Positions 20,761-33,734 are shown, counted from the stretch's first letter. The stretch is 64,000 nt of DNA from Anniella stebbinsi (GCA_029215795.1 JARDYH010000001.1:190409654-190473653), one strand, 5' to 3'. Numbers and translations are program-made. The notes: generated from the sequence alone by a model not told the origin.

Positions 20761-22887
20761 AACCTTGAAATTGTGTAGCAAACTACACGTAGTTGGCACT
20801 GCTTCCCATGACCACTTGACTCCACCTCTTGTGGCTTGTCCTCTGTCCCATCAGCCACAGTGGCCACTAGTGACATCATCCATGGCATTTTGTATGTGGA
20901 CAACATTAGAGCAGAATTCCATTTACCCACACCTAAATTAGACCTCAGCTAGTGAACATACCTCTCATTTAAGTCTTTGGCAGTCTATGTTACGTAATTT
21001 TTTGTCTCCCTGACTTCACTACTGACCAATATTTCTGAGTTGGGAATCGTGTCCACAATAGACTTCTTGGTCTGAGCAGGTGATTCTAACCTACTGGGTG
21101 AATGGCAGAGTTCCAACAAAATCCTAGTACTGAGCCGATTCTCTGAGATAGCATAACTGTCAAAATTGAATTTGCAGTCATGCTGACGCACTGGTGTAGT
21201 GTTGATTTAAAGGGAAGAGGAACTTTGAATTGCCAACTCCATTTCCCACTGAACTGTGGTCTTTCCTGGCTACAGATCTAAGGAGAATATATTCCTGTTT
21301 ATCTTTTTCTTTTTATTTATCTCAGGTTATTTTCCATCATGCTTGACTTCCTTGAGTTCTTTCACTGATGACAGATGTTTGACTACTTGTCTAAAATTTT
21401 GTTCAAGACATAACAACTGGCATTGAATAAATGCCTGAAACTAGCTATTCAAAAAGAGGAGTGAATAATTCCTTTTGATGTAAAGGTATCTTTCACCCAC
21501 ATGCCATCTCTTGCAAATACTATGAGAGACTGTGTCTTGATTATTCTCTCCCAGTCCTATAATTGGCAGCTTGGAGTTCATCTAGTTTCAAACAGAAATC
21601 TTTTGCTATATGGACCTTAAAAAATGATATATTTTAAATAGGGTTGTTGTTTTTCCTCCTACGGTGAAATGTGTCCAGGTTCCCTCATTGCAAAGAGAAA
21701 GCATGCCACTCCTGACATGAACTCAGGTGACCCATCTATGTCTGCTCCTTACTGGGTATTGAGGTGGCAATGGTGCTCCATTATGAGACCCTTCACCGTA
21801 GGCTACAGGTTCTGTATTATTTCTGTTCAATAGACTAGTCGTTTTTCTTTTTACTGACACTGACATCATCATGCAGCCAATTGTGCTTGATGATATAACT
21901 AAGAACAAATGAAGCTATGTCAGAATGGAGGCAGTAACCTCACTCTTAAGTGGCTTCATTTGTCCTTGGTGACATGAACATATAGACAAATTGGATTGGT
22001 TGCATGACAAAACACGGCTAGTGCCAACTGGGGTAAAGAAGATAAGCTTTGGGGGGCTCCAGAAAACTTTTTGGGGGGGGCAAAACATTCTCTGGAGAAA
22101 TTGATATTCTTTTTAATGGCAAAATTTTGTTTTTAAATTGGTCTTGCTTTTGATTGTGCAATAGTATGTAAAATTTTTAGCAAAGAAACCAACTGTGGGT
22201 TTGTTTTTACTTTTTATTGTACGTAAGGGCAGGTTTTAAAAACAATATAGAAGCACAGTTGTTAAGATGCACAGCTAACCCCATGAGTAAGTAATTTCTT
22301 AAATTAAAATACCCCTATATTAAATACTTGTTCCAAATCAGCTGAAAAATCTCAATCTGCAAGTTTTTGGGTTGAATAGTGAGGCATACTTTTCAAAATA
22401 AAAGAAATCTTAGCTAAGGCCAACACTATGGAAATCTTGCAGGTGATTCATTGGATCAGATGTCTTCAGTGGGAAGAATCTTTTGTGTTTTGGAAATCTG
22501 GACCTCCCAAGGAGAATTATTTTGCTGATTTAGGAGAGTAGACCTTGTGTAATCACATTTTTTTGTTTAGAAGGTATTCCTCAAAATTTGGGCCTAGTTA
22601 GCTTAAATATGTGAACTGTTTTTTAAATTCCTAAAATACACTAAGGAACTGATATGGTTTGAATTAAAATATTATGTACTAACTTGCATGCTAACATCTG
22701 GTAAGGCATGGAGTAGTTGCAGATGAAAGGAGTGGGGGAGGGAATAAAGAGACGAGACACATGTATATGGTAAAAAACTCAGGCCACATTTATTGAAAAT
22801 CTGCAATGGGGAAATACCTGGGCGTATGCCTCGTTTAGGCCAGCAACTAGCCAGACATATACATAGGGAAAAGCATTCTATGTCTGC
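20761..22887. other. No gene recognised
   Basis: About 2.1 kb of mostly AT-rich DNA. A few weak open frames have no recognisable domains. No clear repeat boundary was seen. Confidence 0.4.
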
Positions 22888-23205
22888 TAGGCTGACCAGA
22901 AAAATCCAGGTCAGGGCCCATGTAACTTTAACAGTTGTAGAGAAAAGGGAATTTCAGCCAGTGTCATTTGTATGCAATTAGTTCCTGGTGAAATTCCCTC
23001 TTCATCACACCAGTTAAAGTTGCAGGCACTATACTAGAGTGACCATATACAAAAGAAGGCAGGGCCCCTGCAACTTTAATTGTTGTGATGAAGAGGGAAT
23101 TTCACCAGGAACTAATTGCATACAAATGACACTGGCTGAAATTCCCTTTTCTCTACAACTGTTAAAGTTACATGAGCCTGACCTGGATTTTATCTGGTCA
23201 CCCTA
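22888..23205. mobile_element. hAT-like family A, copy 4 (dimer)
   Basis: Starts TAGGCTGACCAGAAAAATCC and ends ATCTGGTCACCCTA, with inverted halves joined by GCACTATACTAGAGTGACCA. The central joint is in the opposite orientation to copies 2, 3 and 6. No matching 8-bp target duplication was seen (ATGTCTGC versus AGCTGAGT), unlike most other copies. Confidence 0.85.
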
Positions 23206-23389
23206 AGCTGAGTGGTATCTCTAAGATTGCCACTTCTCAGGACTAGCCCATTTGGGGAAGGAAGGCCTTGCCATGTCACCCCCTCCCAGTCCACAAAACA
23301 CCAGGTAGGTGAGGTGAGTTGGCCTCACAGGTAACCCTTATCCTCCCACTGTGGCCACAAAATCCTGAGCGGGATGCTTTAGGCATCAC
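23206..23389. other. Unassigned flank of the DIRS-like remnant
   Basis: No feature could be supported. It may be part of the adjacent retroelement. Confidence 0.3.
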
Positions 23390-24800
23390 CTGTCACTGAA
23401 ATGGTGCATCAGAATGCTCACCATCCCTGTTCACGCTAACAGTGCCAACCCCTACCAGCCACAGGAGGATGACAACTGTTTTGCTTAGCCATCCCTGATC
23501 CCTTCCATCCTGAATCACTTCCAGCAGGCCCCTTTGCAGATCTGACAAGAACAAGCCAAAATCTGACAAATGAAGCCCATCCTGTGACAGGTGTACCAAC
23601 GTTAAAGTCTCCAGGACTTAATGCCTTCAGGGCCAACTTAGTCAATACCCCAAACTGGTATTTAGTTAAAGGGGAACCATCCTGGTGTTGGTGACAGAAC
23701 AGATGACCAGTCCTCATGTCCCAAATACCCTGGAAAAGCCTCTAATGCCTTCACAAGGCATAATTTCTCGACCTGGGCTGGGAATAGAGACACACTCATG
23801 CCTCTACCACCTTGATCTGTCTTGGACCATTCAAGCCATATTTGAATGATCTATTGCAAGAATTGAATGTCATGGAATTGCAAAGTCCATTCCGACACAT
23901 CAACCTTGGCTGCTACCACTAGTTCAGAGATCTGGAAAGCTCCCCAAAAGGCTGTCAATGCTGCAGCATGGAATAAGGTTGCTTCATAAGAGGAAATGCA
24001 TAGATGGCCACTATCCATGTAGACCAAACAAAATATTGGGTGACTGTGGAAGCCTAGAGTCAGCTACCACGGGGGATGCCCTAGCCCAACCTTGCAGTGA
24101 TATTCTACCACTTCCTAAAGAGAATGAAGTGTAACTTTCCGAGAACACATGCTCGTTAAACTCTTGTCTCTTAATGTAAGGAGCTTCTCCTTTGGGAGCC
24201 TGCTGCATTGACCAACAATGTCCAGCTCAATCCCTAGAAACATTAGCATGGGTAAAGGGCTTCAGTCTTTTCCTGCACCAATTCCTCAGTCAATGCATAA
24301 AACTCTCACATTAAATAAGAACATTGAGCAGATATTGCAGGTCCTGCCCACAGAAAATCATCCAGGTAATAAACAATACTTTGCAACCTGGTCTTGACTT
24401 TCACTGCCCATTCCAAGAAGATGTTAAAGTTTTCAAATATGGCACAGGAGATGTAGCACCACATGGGAAGGGCTCTATTGGTGTAAAATTGGCCCTGGAA
24501 ACTAAACCACCAAAGATCAAAATCTACAGGATGGACTAACAAAATGTGAAAAGTGGACTTAATGTTGTACTTCCCCATCAATGCTCCCCTTCCACATCCT
24601 CTGACCATTGCCACTGCTGAGTTAACAAAGGTGATTTGAGATGACCATCCCATCCCTGCCATCCATGGTAACCACCCCCATGGATGGAATGGACACCAGC
24701 AAAAAAGGCCCATGTCTCCCGTCACCTGGATCCTGAACAGCTGCAACAGAGGCATCCTGAGCCAGGCACGGTTCAGTTGCTGGAGGCACTGGAAGACTGG
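23390..24800 (-). mobile_element. Decayed DIRS-like retrotransposon (RT and tyrosine-recombinase remnants)
   Basis: On the minus strand the frame at 24755-24306 carries DIRS-type reverse transcriptase features: GKYNIKSTFHILLVHP (the LDIKSAFR-like region, with the catalytic Asp replaced by Asn), FSFQGQFYTNRALP and the catalytic-box motif YYLDDFL. Downstream on the same strand, 23717-23393 encodes a fragment resembling the C-terminal region of DIRS tyrosine recombinases (HQHQDGSPLTKYQFGVL), followed by a frame shift. Order RT then recombinase agrees with DIRS elements, which integrate through a tyrosine recombinase rather than a DDE integrase. Split direct or inverted terminal repeats were not found. 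Multiple stops show it is inactive. A second recombinase remnant lies at 40487-40990. Confidence 0.7.
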
Positions 24801-26189
24801 GAATTGATCCTGCTGGTGCAGAGACTAATGTTGATGTAGCAACTTGGGCAGGTGCAGTACTAGAAGAGGCTTCAATATTATCAAGGCATGCTGCAACAGA
24901 GAATCAAAGTTTTCGGGGGGGGGGTGCCTTCTAGTTTCCCTGGGCCCAGCACTGCCCCCATCCAGTTGTTCTGGTACAGGCTTAGGGATAACCCCTTAAT
25001 CTTTTCCCACCACTGCAAATGGTGTCAAAATTAATGAGACATCTGGGGCCTCATCCTCAGAAGGAGAAGAGTCAACCCTTCTCCATGACCCTTATCCAGG
25101 GGATGGGGAACCTTCCCCTTCTTAAGAGGCATCGTTCAAAAAGAACTAACTGTCATGTCTCTAAGCCCTCCCTCTGCAGTCCAAGACAATAATGTACTTT
25201 GCCAAGTAATCCACAAAGCTTTATACAGCAAATAAACATTTCTTCTCCAGGTCTTTTCCCTAAGTTAATTAACTTCAGGGAAGGTCCCCCTGAAGAAGCT
25301 TTTGGTGAGAAGCTAGATGAGCTGATCACCTCTCACCTTCTTTTAGCTCCACCCATTTAACTCTGCGGCAGACTCTGGGATCGGTCAACTCAAAAGTGCC
25401 CTCCCCTCTGAGGATGGCTGAGATCTCACAGCTTCTGTGTTGTTAGCATTTTCACTGGTAAAGTCTGGTGAAGTTTCATCCCTGGCTGGTGAAGAGGCTG
25501 GGAAAATCTCCTCCCCCACTTCCTGTGTAGCTTGGAACTCATCTAGTTCAGTTTCAGAATCTGATTCTGACTGATAGACTGAAACATCTTCCCCCACACC
25601 AAGGGGAACAGGCCTGATCACAACACTAACATTCAGAGGGGAGGGGTGAAAATAAAGTGCCAGCCCCATTTACAGAGACTGAAAGGACAAACAGCAGGCA
25701 CAAAGCCAGCCAATAGAAAAAGGATCAATGCCTCAGAAGGGACACTGCTACACCAACACCTGACAAATTAGAGAGGGTGGGTAGATGGGCTGGAAAAAGA
25801 GGCATGAATAGGCACCTAGAAAAAACCTTTTCCAACTACTCACAGGTCCCAGGCTAGGGAAAAACCCCACATACAGGCAGAAGAAGCCCCTGGTCACCTT
25901 TCAGTCCTAAAATCACCCCACTGGAGGGAGCAAGGTCCACTGGATACCCAGGAGCATTCTTATTACAGGCTGAAGGCCTCCTCGAGAGTAGGGAAGGATC
26001 AAATGGCCTGCGCACTAAGCAAGCAGCCTAATAGTCCCCAGAGGACCAGCAAGGGTCACTCATCCACCTTCCTCACACTGCTCCACACGCTCCCTTTACA
26101 CAGGGAGAGACCCTATTGGCCCTCCTGCCAAACCTCAGGCCTACTAGGCCATGCCAAAGCAGCTGTGCTGCCCACCATTGCACCAACAG
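24801..26189. other. Unassigned stretch; possible retroelement flank
   Basis: It may hold the 5' part of the minus-strand DIRS-like element and the 5' part of the plus-strand gypsy remnant, but neither is recognisable. A 94-codon minus-strand open frame (25669-25385) encodes an acidic, Ser/Glu-rich peptide (QSESDSETELDEFQATQE) of unknown origin. AATAAA at about 25230 precedes TTTCTTCTCC. A G-run occurs at 24915. Confidence 0.35.
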
Positions 26190-27640
26190 GTGGGGGATGA
26201 GTGGAAGGCCACATTCCGGACATGGTGTGGTCATTATGAATATACTGTGATGCTTTTTGGACTATGAAATGCCTCAGCAGCATTTCAGCATTTTATAAAT
26301 GATATTTTTCATGATTATCCGGATCGGAGCATCATGGTTTATTTAGATGACCTTGTGTTTCCCCCCAGAACCCTCAGAAACACAACCAACATGTCCGAGA
26401 AGTGCTATACTGGCTCCATGAACACTGTTTATATTCCAAGCTTGAAAAGTGTGCCTTTGATCTTACCTTGGTAGACTCTTTGGGGCATTGCATATCCCCG
26501 GGTGGAATCCAGATGGATCCTGCTAAGGTGGGAGATAATATGGTCCTGGCAGGCACCTCTGGGAGTCAAAAACATATAATGCTTCCTGGGCTTTGCAAAC
26601 TATTCCAGTGGGGCGCAGATGCACAACAGGTGTTTGAATGGCTTAAGAAAGCTTTCACCTCAGAATACTTGGTAGTAATGAATCTAAGATGGTCCATTTT
26701 ATCCCCTTTGGGGAATTCCCTTGGCAAGAGAAACTGCTCATTTGTTGATTCAGAACATTTTCTGCCTACATGGTTTACCAGCATCCATAGTCTTGGAAAG
26801 TTGCACCCAGTTCACTGCCCGTTTCTGGCAGACCCTGTTCAAATAATTGGATGTACAACTCCGCCTCTCTTCAGCCCATCATCCCCAAACAGATGGGCAA
26901 ACTGAGCATACCAAAGCTATCCTTGAACAGTATCTCCGATGCTATGTCAACTTCCAACTGGACGATTGGGCAGATTTCTTGCCAACCCCCCTTTTTTGTG
27001 CAAATTATATACTTCCCTCAAGTTTCCCACTATCTTTAGTTCCAGCCACAGATCAAGTAATTCAGGAATTCTAGTCATTACATCAGGTCTTATGGGAACA
27101 ACTGTATCGGGCCAAAGAAGCATACAAGCACTTTGCAGACAAATGGTGCCAACCTGGCCCAACATTGGCAGCGGGAGATCAGGCATTGGCTATCAACCCA
27201 GCATCTGCCTACAAGCCAGCCCATACACAAGCTGGATGCCAGATTCATTGGTCCATTCCCCATAGTGGACAGATCCACCCAGTTGCCTATCGCCTGCAGT
27301 TACCCTCATCTCTGCATGTCCACTCCGTTTTTCATCACTTTATTCCGGTCCCCGATTTGCCAGAACATCCATTTCAGGATCACAACCCACTGTCTCCTCC
27401 TGTTCTCGTTCATGGAGAAGATGAGTATGAAGTGACTCATTTTCTGGATTCCAGGCAGTAGGCCGCCTCCAATATTTGATTGAATGGAAAAACTATGGGC
27501 CAGAAGATGCTTCAGATGTTCATGCTTCTGACTTTGTGCGTAGATTCCACCAGCGGTACCCAGAGATGCCTGCTCCCCTGAACCTATCTGGGGAGGATCA
27601 TGGGGATGGGAGTGATGTCATGCCCTCATTAGGAATCCTC
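26190..27640 (+). mobile_element. Decayed chromodomain Ty3/gypsy retrotransposon (sushi-like)
   Basis: Reading the plus strand with frame shifts gives recognisable gypsy pol parts in order. Reverse transcriptase is at 26190-26530, with FQHFINDIFHD, then the catalytic box MVYLDDLV, then HCLYSKLEKCAF. An RNase H approach region follows near 26610-26665 (AQQVFEWLKKAFTSE). After a deletion comes the integrase C-terminal part at 26800-27060 with HHPQTDGQTEHTKAILEQYL. A post-integrase region at 27120-27460 contains EDEYEVTHFLDSRQ, and a chromodomain-like end at 27465-27590 reads LIEWKNYGPEDASDVHASDF. A chromodomain after integrase marks chromoviruses such as sushi elements. Much of RNase H and the first half of integrase are missing. 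It is inactive and much older than the element at 48678. Confidence 0.8.
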
Positions 27641-28302
27641 CTCAGAGGAAGAACCTCCAGAAACAAGGGGCACACTAGACCAGTCGCTGGCACCAGACCA
27701 GGAGGAGCCTGGGCCTTTGGGGGGATCATTATAGGGCCTTCCCTGTCCGGGGGATGGGACTCTGATTCCAAAGCAGATGCTGAGCCTGACCCCCTGGAGT
27801 GTTGTCACCTCAAGCGATAAGCCAGTAGGTCCCCTGTAAGAAGGACAGATCCCTTACAAAGATGGTCTCCTCAGAAGAAAGTGACTCCTCTTGAGTAGGG
27901 ATCTGGCAAGATAGCTGTAATGGACAGCAGCTGAGCCTGGGTAGGGCTCAATAAACTTTGTGATTAAAAGCCTGCAGTCAGAGTTTGCTAGTTGCTGGAA
28001 ATAACAATCTTATTCAGAAGACACCTTAAACTATGTATTTAACTATGGTGCTTAAAGCTGTGGTTTTAGGTGTTTTCTGAATAGGGCCAATTTCTCATCA
28101 GCTTATCCTGCCTTGTGCTTGAACCTCTGTGCTATAAACCTTGGACTCCTGCTCGACTCTTCCACTGGATTGTATATGTCGTGGGCTGCCTAATTGTGCT
28201 TTGACCCTTTGCCTGTTTGACCACTCCTGTTTTGCCTGAATTCCCTTGAACAGAAACCTGGTTTATTACTTGACCTTGTGAGCAGCCCTATCACTGAGGC
28301 TG
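27641..28302. other. 3' flank of the gypsy remnant, possibly decayed LTR
   Basis: CAATAAACTTTGTGATTAAA at about 27950 looks like an LTR polyadenylation region. The inverted-repeat element at 28008-28088 then interrupts, and CTCTGTGCTATAAACC continues the possible LTR. No partner LTR was found upstream, so this is tentative. Confidence 0.35.
28008..28088. mobile_element. Short inverted-repeat element with TTATTCAGAA ends
   Basis: TTATTCAGAAGACACCTTAA faces GGTGTTTTCTGAATAGGGCC. It is a small relative of the element at 18505-18718, inserted in the gypsy 3' flank. Confidence 0.6.
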
Positions 28303-28310
28303 CTACAGCC

Positions 28311-28539
28311 TAGGCTGACCATATGAAAAGGAGGACAGGGCTCATGTAACAGTTGTAGAGAAAAGGGAATTTCAGCCAGTGTCATTTGTATGCAATTAGT
28401 TCCTGGTGAAATTCCCTCTTCATCGCAACAGTTAAAGTTGCAAGGGCCCTGCCTTCTTTTGTATATGGTCACTCTAGTATAGTGCCTGCAACTTTAACTT
28501 TTACATGAGCCCTGTCCTCCTTTTCATATGGTCAGCCTA
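28311..28539. mobile_element. hAT-like family A, copy 5 (dimer with large internal deletion)
   Basis: Both ends are type B (TAGGCTGACCATATGAAAAG and CTCCTTTTCATATGGTCAGCC), flanked by exact CTACAGCC duplications (28303-28310 and 28540-28547). The second half is deleted between GCAACTTTAAC and TTACATGAGCC, leaving 229 bp. Confidence 0.9.
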
Positions 28540-28605
28540 CTACAGCCAATGCAGGACAACACATGATATCTGACTTGCTCTCACTTCTATAGTTCTGGGC
28601 CCCTT

Positions 28606-28960
28606 ACAATTTATTTATTTATTGTATTTTTTATCCTGCCCCTCAGCCAAAAAGGCTCACGGAGCTGCTTAACAATCAGAAAAGAAGACAGTCCACCTGC
28701 CCTCAGGCTTACATTCTACAAAAGACAAGACACACAAGGAAAGGGGGATGGGAGTGAAGAGGGAAAAAAAGAAATTAAGGAGACTGTTCAGCAAGGCTGG
28801 TAGGAAGGCCCTGCTCCTCCCATCTCTTCTCCCAATGGAGAAGCTCCTTCTTCTTCCCCACAGGGTCAAGATGACAGTTAGCCCTGGGGGGGGGTCCAAC
28901 TGGAGCAGGCCCTGATGGTCTCTGCCTGCTCCTGTCTCCCTCGGTTCTTAATGTGCCCAC
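28606..28960 (-). mobile_element. Retroelement 3' fragment, same family as 9685-9870
   Basis: ATTTATTTATTGTATTTTTT, then TCAGCCAAAAAGGCTCACGG and AGACAAGACACACAAGGAAA. The AT-rich tail is on the left, so the 3' end points to the minus strand. Non-coding. Confidence 0.55.
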
Positions 28961-29523
28961 TTGTATTGTACCCCTTTATTTGCGATCCTGCTGCTTCCCA
29001 GTGAGCTTTGCTGCCTATTACTACATTTTGTATATAGTCACAGACTGTTAAACATAATGAATCTCCAGAGGTTGTGATTTAGCATATGTTAAAGCCATAT
29101 TGATTTTCAATTCGAACAAGGACTTAAAATATGAGATTTTCTACATGAGGCTGTTAATCCACTGTATCTAGTTTCGGTTTTGTCGCAGGATTGAGATCTA
29201 AGCATGCATGAAGAGCATTTCCTTTCCTGCTTTTCTGTGACATAATCTCTAGTTGGCACTGTGGTATAGCAGAATACAGCAAATCTACAAGTGGAAATAT
29301 TTCTTTTTCTTTCTTTAAATAATACCACATTTCCCCTGCCCTAAAAAAAAAAACCTTACTAAAAGTGCTGTTTGAAAACAGAACCAAGACTGTCATTGTC
29401 TAAAGAATCCATCAGAAACCATGAGTAGGGAATGATGTGCACACAAGTTATTGCTAGCTTTACATGTGCTAGCAACAACTACTTTCTCTCTTTTAAAAAT
29501 CTGCCTACTACTTATACTATACT
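28961..29523. other. Nothing recognised
   Basis: No gene or repeat could be supported. Confidence 0.4.
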
Positions 29524-29692
29524 CTATTGGTCTTCAACTGGTCCAGACCCAAGACCCACCTTGGATTCCCAACCTGCAACATGGGACCCACTTTCATAAT
29601 TTTTGCCATGCAACAGCTTTGCCGTGACCCATCTGGACTGCTCTTGTACCCACTTTTGCGTCGTGACCCACCAGTTGAAGACACTACAATAG
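29524..29692. mobile_element. Inverted-repeat element with GTCTTCAACTGG ends
   Basis: GGTCTTCAACTGGTCCAGAC near the left end faces GACCCACCAGTTGAAGAC near the right. CTATTG and CAATAG lie at the outer edges. Inside, CAAGACCCACCTTGG and TTTTGCGTCGTGACCC are further half-palindromic motifs. It resembles the well-known class of vertebrate hAT-derived elements ending in a TTCAACTGGTGGG motif. The target duplication is not resolved. Confidence 0.55.
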
Positions 29693-30850
29693 CCTGTATC
29701 CACCTGGTATGTGGAAGAGCAATAATGGATCTGTGGGTCTTTAATGATTTCCTGGAAATATAATAATTTCCTTGGCAAAACAACATGACATCACAAACCA
29801 GGAGAAGAGATACAATACACAAACTTACCAAACGAGGCACAACAATAATGGATGTGAAGTGTTTTGAAAGCGCCAAGGTGCTATCCAAAATACATATTGC
29901 AGATCTGAAGATTGGTTGAAAGAGTAGTTTTCCTATGGTCACGCCAGTTAGTTTGTGGTTGTGGTGAGATTCAAGAGAGGGACTTCCGGATTGATAGCTC
30001 TGTCCTTACCTCACTATGCTACACCTGCCCCCTAAAGCAGCTTAATATGAACCAAAGGCATAATATATTGGGAACACATTCTGCTCAAGCTCTGTGGAAA
30101 TAAATGGAAGGTGCATATAATGGATTGTGCACAATATGACAAATTCTAAAATTAAGTTAATTGAACAAAAGCACAAAAATGCAAATCATAGAAACACAGT
30201 GAGAAACATTATTAAGCATTAAAAAACACAGCACTCTTTCATAATATGGATTGTCAAAGGTGAAAAGGCATTTGATTATACCAGGGGACTATCCTCCTTT
30301 TTGCAATTCTGGGGTTACAAGAATTACTAGATGTGGATGGATACCCAAAATTTGGCAGTATTTCAGTGGAAGTCAGTTTTCAAAAAGAAACCAAACTAAA
30401 TGAATAATGAAAAGTAATCAACTCAAATATGTCCTCTGTAACTCTAACAAAGCCAATAGTTGGAAGCTGGAAGCCTTCAGTCAAAGAACTGGCTGATGAA
30501 TCCAAATTGATTCAGGAAATTCAGCCCCTCACAGGGATCTTTCACACAGAGGCCTTTCTTCCATGATTTACCACTTCTTGTTGTTCCAGATTCATTTTGA
30601 GATTTTAAATAACACAGGAAAATGGGGTGGGGCATGGCAATGGCATCGTGTAAAGCTCGTGGGGAAACCGAGGACCAAAGACTGCTGATCACATGAAAAA
30701 ATGCCCTGTCTGAGGGAGCCCATATACATGCACAGATTCTTGGCCCTCAGTCTGCTTTGGGGCTGTTACATTACATAGCCAGTTGCCCCCACCCCCATTT
30801 GTTGGGAGAAGGTCTTGGCCTGAGTGGATGGGAGAAGAAGCAAACACAAT
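29693..30850. other. Nothing recognised
   Basis: No gene or repeat could be supported. Confidence 0.4.
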
Positions 30851-31320
30851 GGCTGAATTCGGACAACACATTAGTCAATGGTGGGTTGAATAGCCAACTC
30901 ACAGTTGGTTATTTTGTGGGTACTCCCCACACAACATATTCCTACAGAACTGTGGGTGGTTGGGGCTGGCGTTGAGTGGATTAATAGTCAATCCAGCATT
31001 TGACTGACACAGCCCCCGCCCCTCTCCCCACCCTCCCTCCTCCCTCAGTCCTCCCAGTTCTATCCCAGCAGCCTCTGCAAGTTGCACCAGTTCTAGCAAA
31101 GTGGCAACAGCCGCTTTGGTCGCTCTTGCAGCCTGCCTCTATGGCTTCAAGCTAAACAACTTGCAAGCCAGTTGTTTCTCTCCGTTGCTTATTTGGGCGG
31201 AATAGCATACCGTCAGTAGTTTGTGAGCGGCATGTTACCCTCCACACAACACAATAAGCAACACAACTGACGATTGTTTCCTCCCCCTTCAGTTGCTTAA
31301 TGTATTGTCCGAATTCAGCC
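30851..31320. mobile_element. Inverted-repeat element with GGCTGAATTCGGACAAC ends (470 bp)
   Basis: GGCTGAATTCGGACAACACA at the left faces TGTCCGAATTCAGCC at the right. AAT flanks both ends, so a 3-bp target duplication is possible. The middle is a C/T-rich tract and GCATGTTACCCTCCACACAA. Related copies are at 1-95 and 55023-55248. No transposase. A PIF/Harbinger origin would fit a 3-bp duplication, but the usual TWA triplet is not seen. Confidence 0.7.
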
Positions 31321-31599
31321 AATGTGAAGAACTCCCGGTGGTGGCTCCTCTGTGCTCCAACTGCCACCAGAAAAGCTTTTGAGGAAACATCATCTTGCCC
31401 TGAGGGGACGAAAGAAGAAAATATTAAGCTTGATCTCACAAGGACAGAAACTACAGAAAGGAACAGACCAGCTCAGAAGGACCATAGATGCCGTGCAAAT
31501 CTGAGTACGACTGATCCCAGAATAGGTATATTCCCATCCATTTGGGCAACTGAATCAAGCATCACTTCTTTCCTCTTCCCTCCCAATCCCTTCTCTTGT
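31321..31599. other. No gene recognised
   Basis: A 102-codon open frame (31300-31608) starts inside the preceding repeat and has no recognised domain. It is probably the body of the retroelement whose 3' end follows. Confidence 0.35.
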
Positions 31600-31715
31600 G
31601 GTTCATGACTATCAACCTGAAGACAGGGATGATTTAATTATTGTTTTGTGTAAGCCACTCTGGGAGCCTTTTGACTGATTAAAATGCTTTTGATAACTAT
31701 ATAAGAAATAAGGTC
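31600..31715 (+). mobile_element. Retroelement 3' end (GTAAGCCACTCTGGGAGCC type)
   Basis: TTGTGTAAGCCACTCTGGGA followed by GCCTTTTGACTGATTAAAAT and a TATAAGAAATAA end resembles SINE/LINE 3' ends of reptiles. Family not determined. Confidence 0.45.
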
Positions 31716-33734
31716 TGAAGGGGAGACGCTTGTCGAATGCACGTAGGCAGTCCCTGTGAGCTGCAACTCTGATCTCACATGGACAGCATCAGGGTGGGGT
31801 CAGCGGGCGACACATCGAAGTGGGGCTAATGCGTGCAGCCCCACTATCTCTCCACACGACACGACGCGCATGGAAAGAAAATGTCTGAACAGAGTAGTGT
31901 CAGGGGCTTCACCTGCACAAGGGCAATACATTAGATATGTGTGGAAATGCATTTATAAAGTACTCTAATATGAATTAAATATTTATCTTTAGTATGGCCC
32001 ACTGGAAACACATTTAAACCAGATTTATTGTGCCTCAGAAATCAGACTTTTAGAGCGAGATTAATGAGCTGTTTCCTAAATTACATCATGTGCATGGCTT
32101 GTCAAGACAAAATTGCAAAGGGCAGTTTAGTTATAGACTCTTGTTAAAGGAATGAGATGACGGCTGCTTCGGAGCAACTCAGCACGATAACCTAGCAGAC
32201 AAGGAATGAATCTGGAAACTTTCACCATTGTACATAGGGCCCCTGCACTGATGGGAGTGAATGCATCCTATTACATGGACAGGCTGTGTATTTCAAACAC
32301 CTGAGACATGACTCATGCTCAGGTCTCCACTCTGATTAAATGAGAGTGGTTACCTCCCTTAGCTCATGCGTCTACACCTTGCAGGAGAAATCCACATAGC
32401 TTTACTTACACTGGGGCTAGTTCCAGTGGAAGATTTCATACACCCTGGGGAAATGGGCTGAAGGGGCAAAGGGCTCCCCTGCAGTATATTGCAGGGCAAC
32501 ATTCCATAGTCTGACTAAGCAACTTATGGAATCATCAGTGAATACGTTATGTATATGATCATTCTCCTTGCACATGGTTAACAGAGATTGACTTCAGCCA
32601 CTAAGATTTAGCCATTGACAACTGCTCTATGTCACAGAATGCTTTGCTTTTCAAATAACTGATTAATTAGTCTGCCCTATTATTTAATGGATTTTTAGGC
32701 AGCTTTACCAATGTACACAAGGCAGCTCTCATCATCATCATCATCATCATCTACAAAATACAACATATAAAAGAGGCTAAAATTAAAAATAAAACAGCAG
32801 TTCACCCACAATTGTATGACAGCAGCACAATTCACAGGAGCTACAACAGGGATTTCTAAGGAAGATGATTGCCGGCCCTCTATACCATTATGAGAAAACA
32901 GCTCTCACTGGAAACCCCATGAAGACCTTCTGGTAAGTTGCCGTGACTTCCAGAAGTAACCCCAGGATGATGCTATTATTTCATGTGAGCATAGAAGCCA
33001 CCTTCATTCCTAAAACAGGTGAAACCCTTTTTCCTCCTGCTAATAGTGCTCCAGTTTAGCAGGAGACAAGTAGGCATCTTTAGCAGCCAGGGTCCCAACA
33101 TACTTTGATCCTTCTAAAATCAGAACAGTGTGGTATGGCATGACTTCATGCAGGCACAGCAAGAGTCAATAGTTTAGTCTGCCATTGGATCCCTGGTTTG
33201 CTTGTCATTGGCATTCAGCTGATGCACAGTATATGCACACCTCAGTACAGATTGCATGGCAACACAACCAAGCAGCAAAATCTCTCCTCTGTGAAAAATG
33301 CCCTTAGTTTTAACTAGGCCTAAATTACAATGGGTGCTCATGGCAGCTTCATGGAAAAGTTCATCAACGTTAAAAGAGGAGGGGTGGCCTTTTAGCAGTT
33401 CATAGTGAGATACTCCATTAGCTAGGATCACCCATGTGATCAGTAAAGGAAATATTGGAAGTCTTTAGAATTTCATTTGCCCTTAGTGATAGCAGCAACA
33501 AAGTGTCCAAGCTCTCTCCCCTTGAGATGCTCATGATGATTTGCTTGAGCTTGAGAGAGAGAGAATTCTGGAGCCTTGTGGTGGACCAAGCTGAGTGCCA
33601 GAGGATATAGAAATCCCCTTCCTCATTTTCTCCCCTCTCAGGTCTAGGTTAGGTCTGCAAACTCTTTTCACAAAAGAGAAACCTAAGAATACCCCAGTGC
33701 AAGAAGCTTATTATGCTGGGGATGGATTTGCCCC
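31716..33734. other. No gene recognised; (ATC)n at about 32730-32750
   Basis: A short ATC microsatellite and otherwise unrecognised sequence. No coding frame with a domain was seen. Confidence 0.4.
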
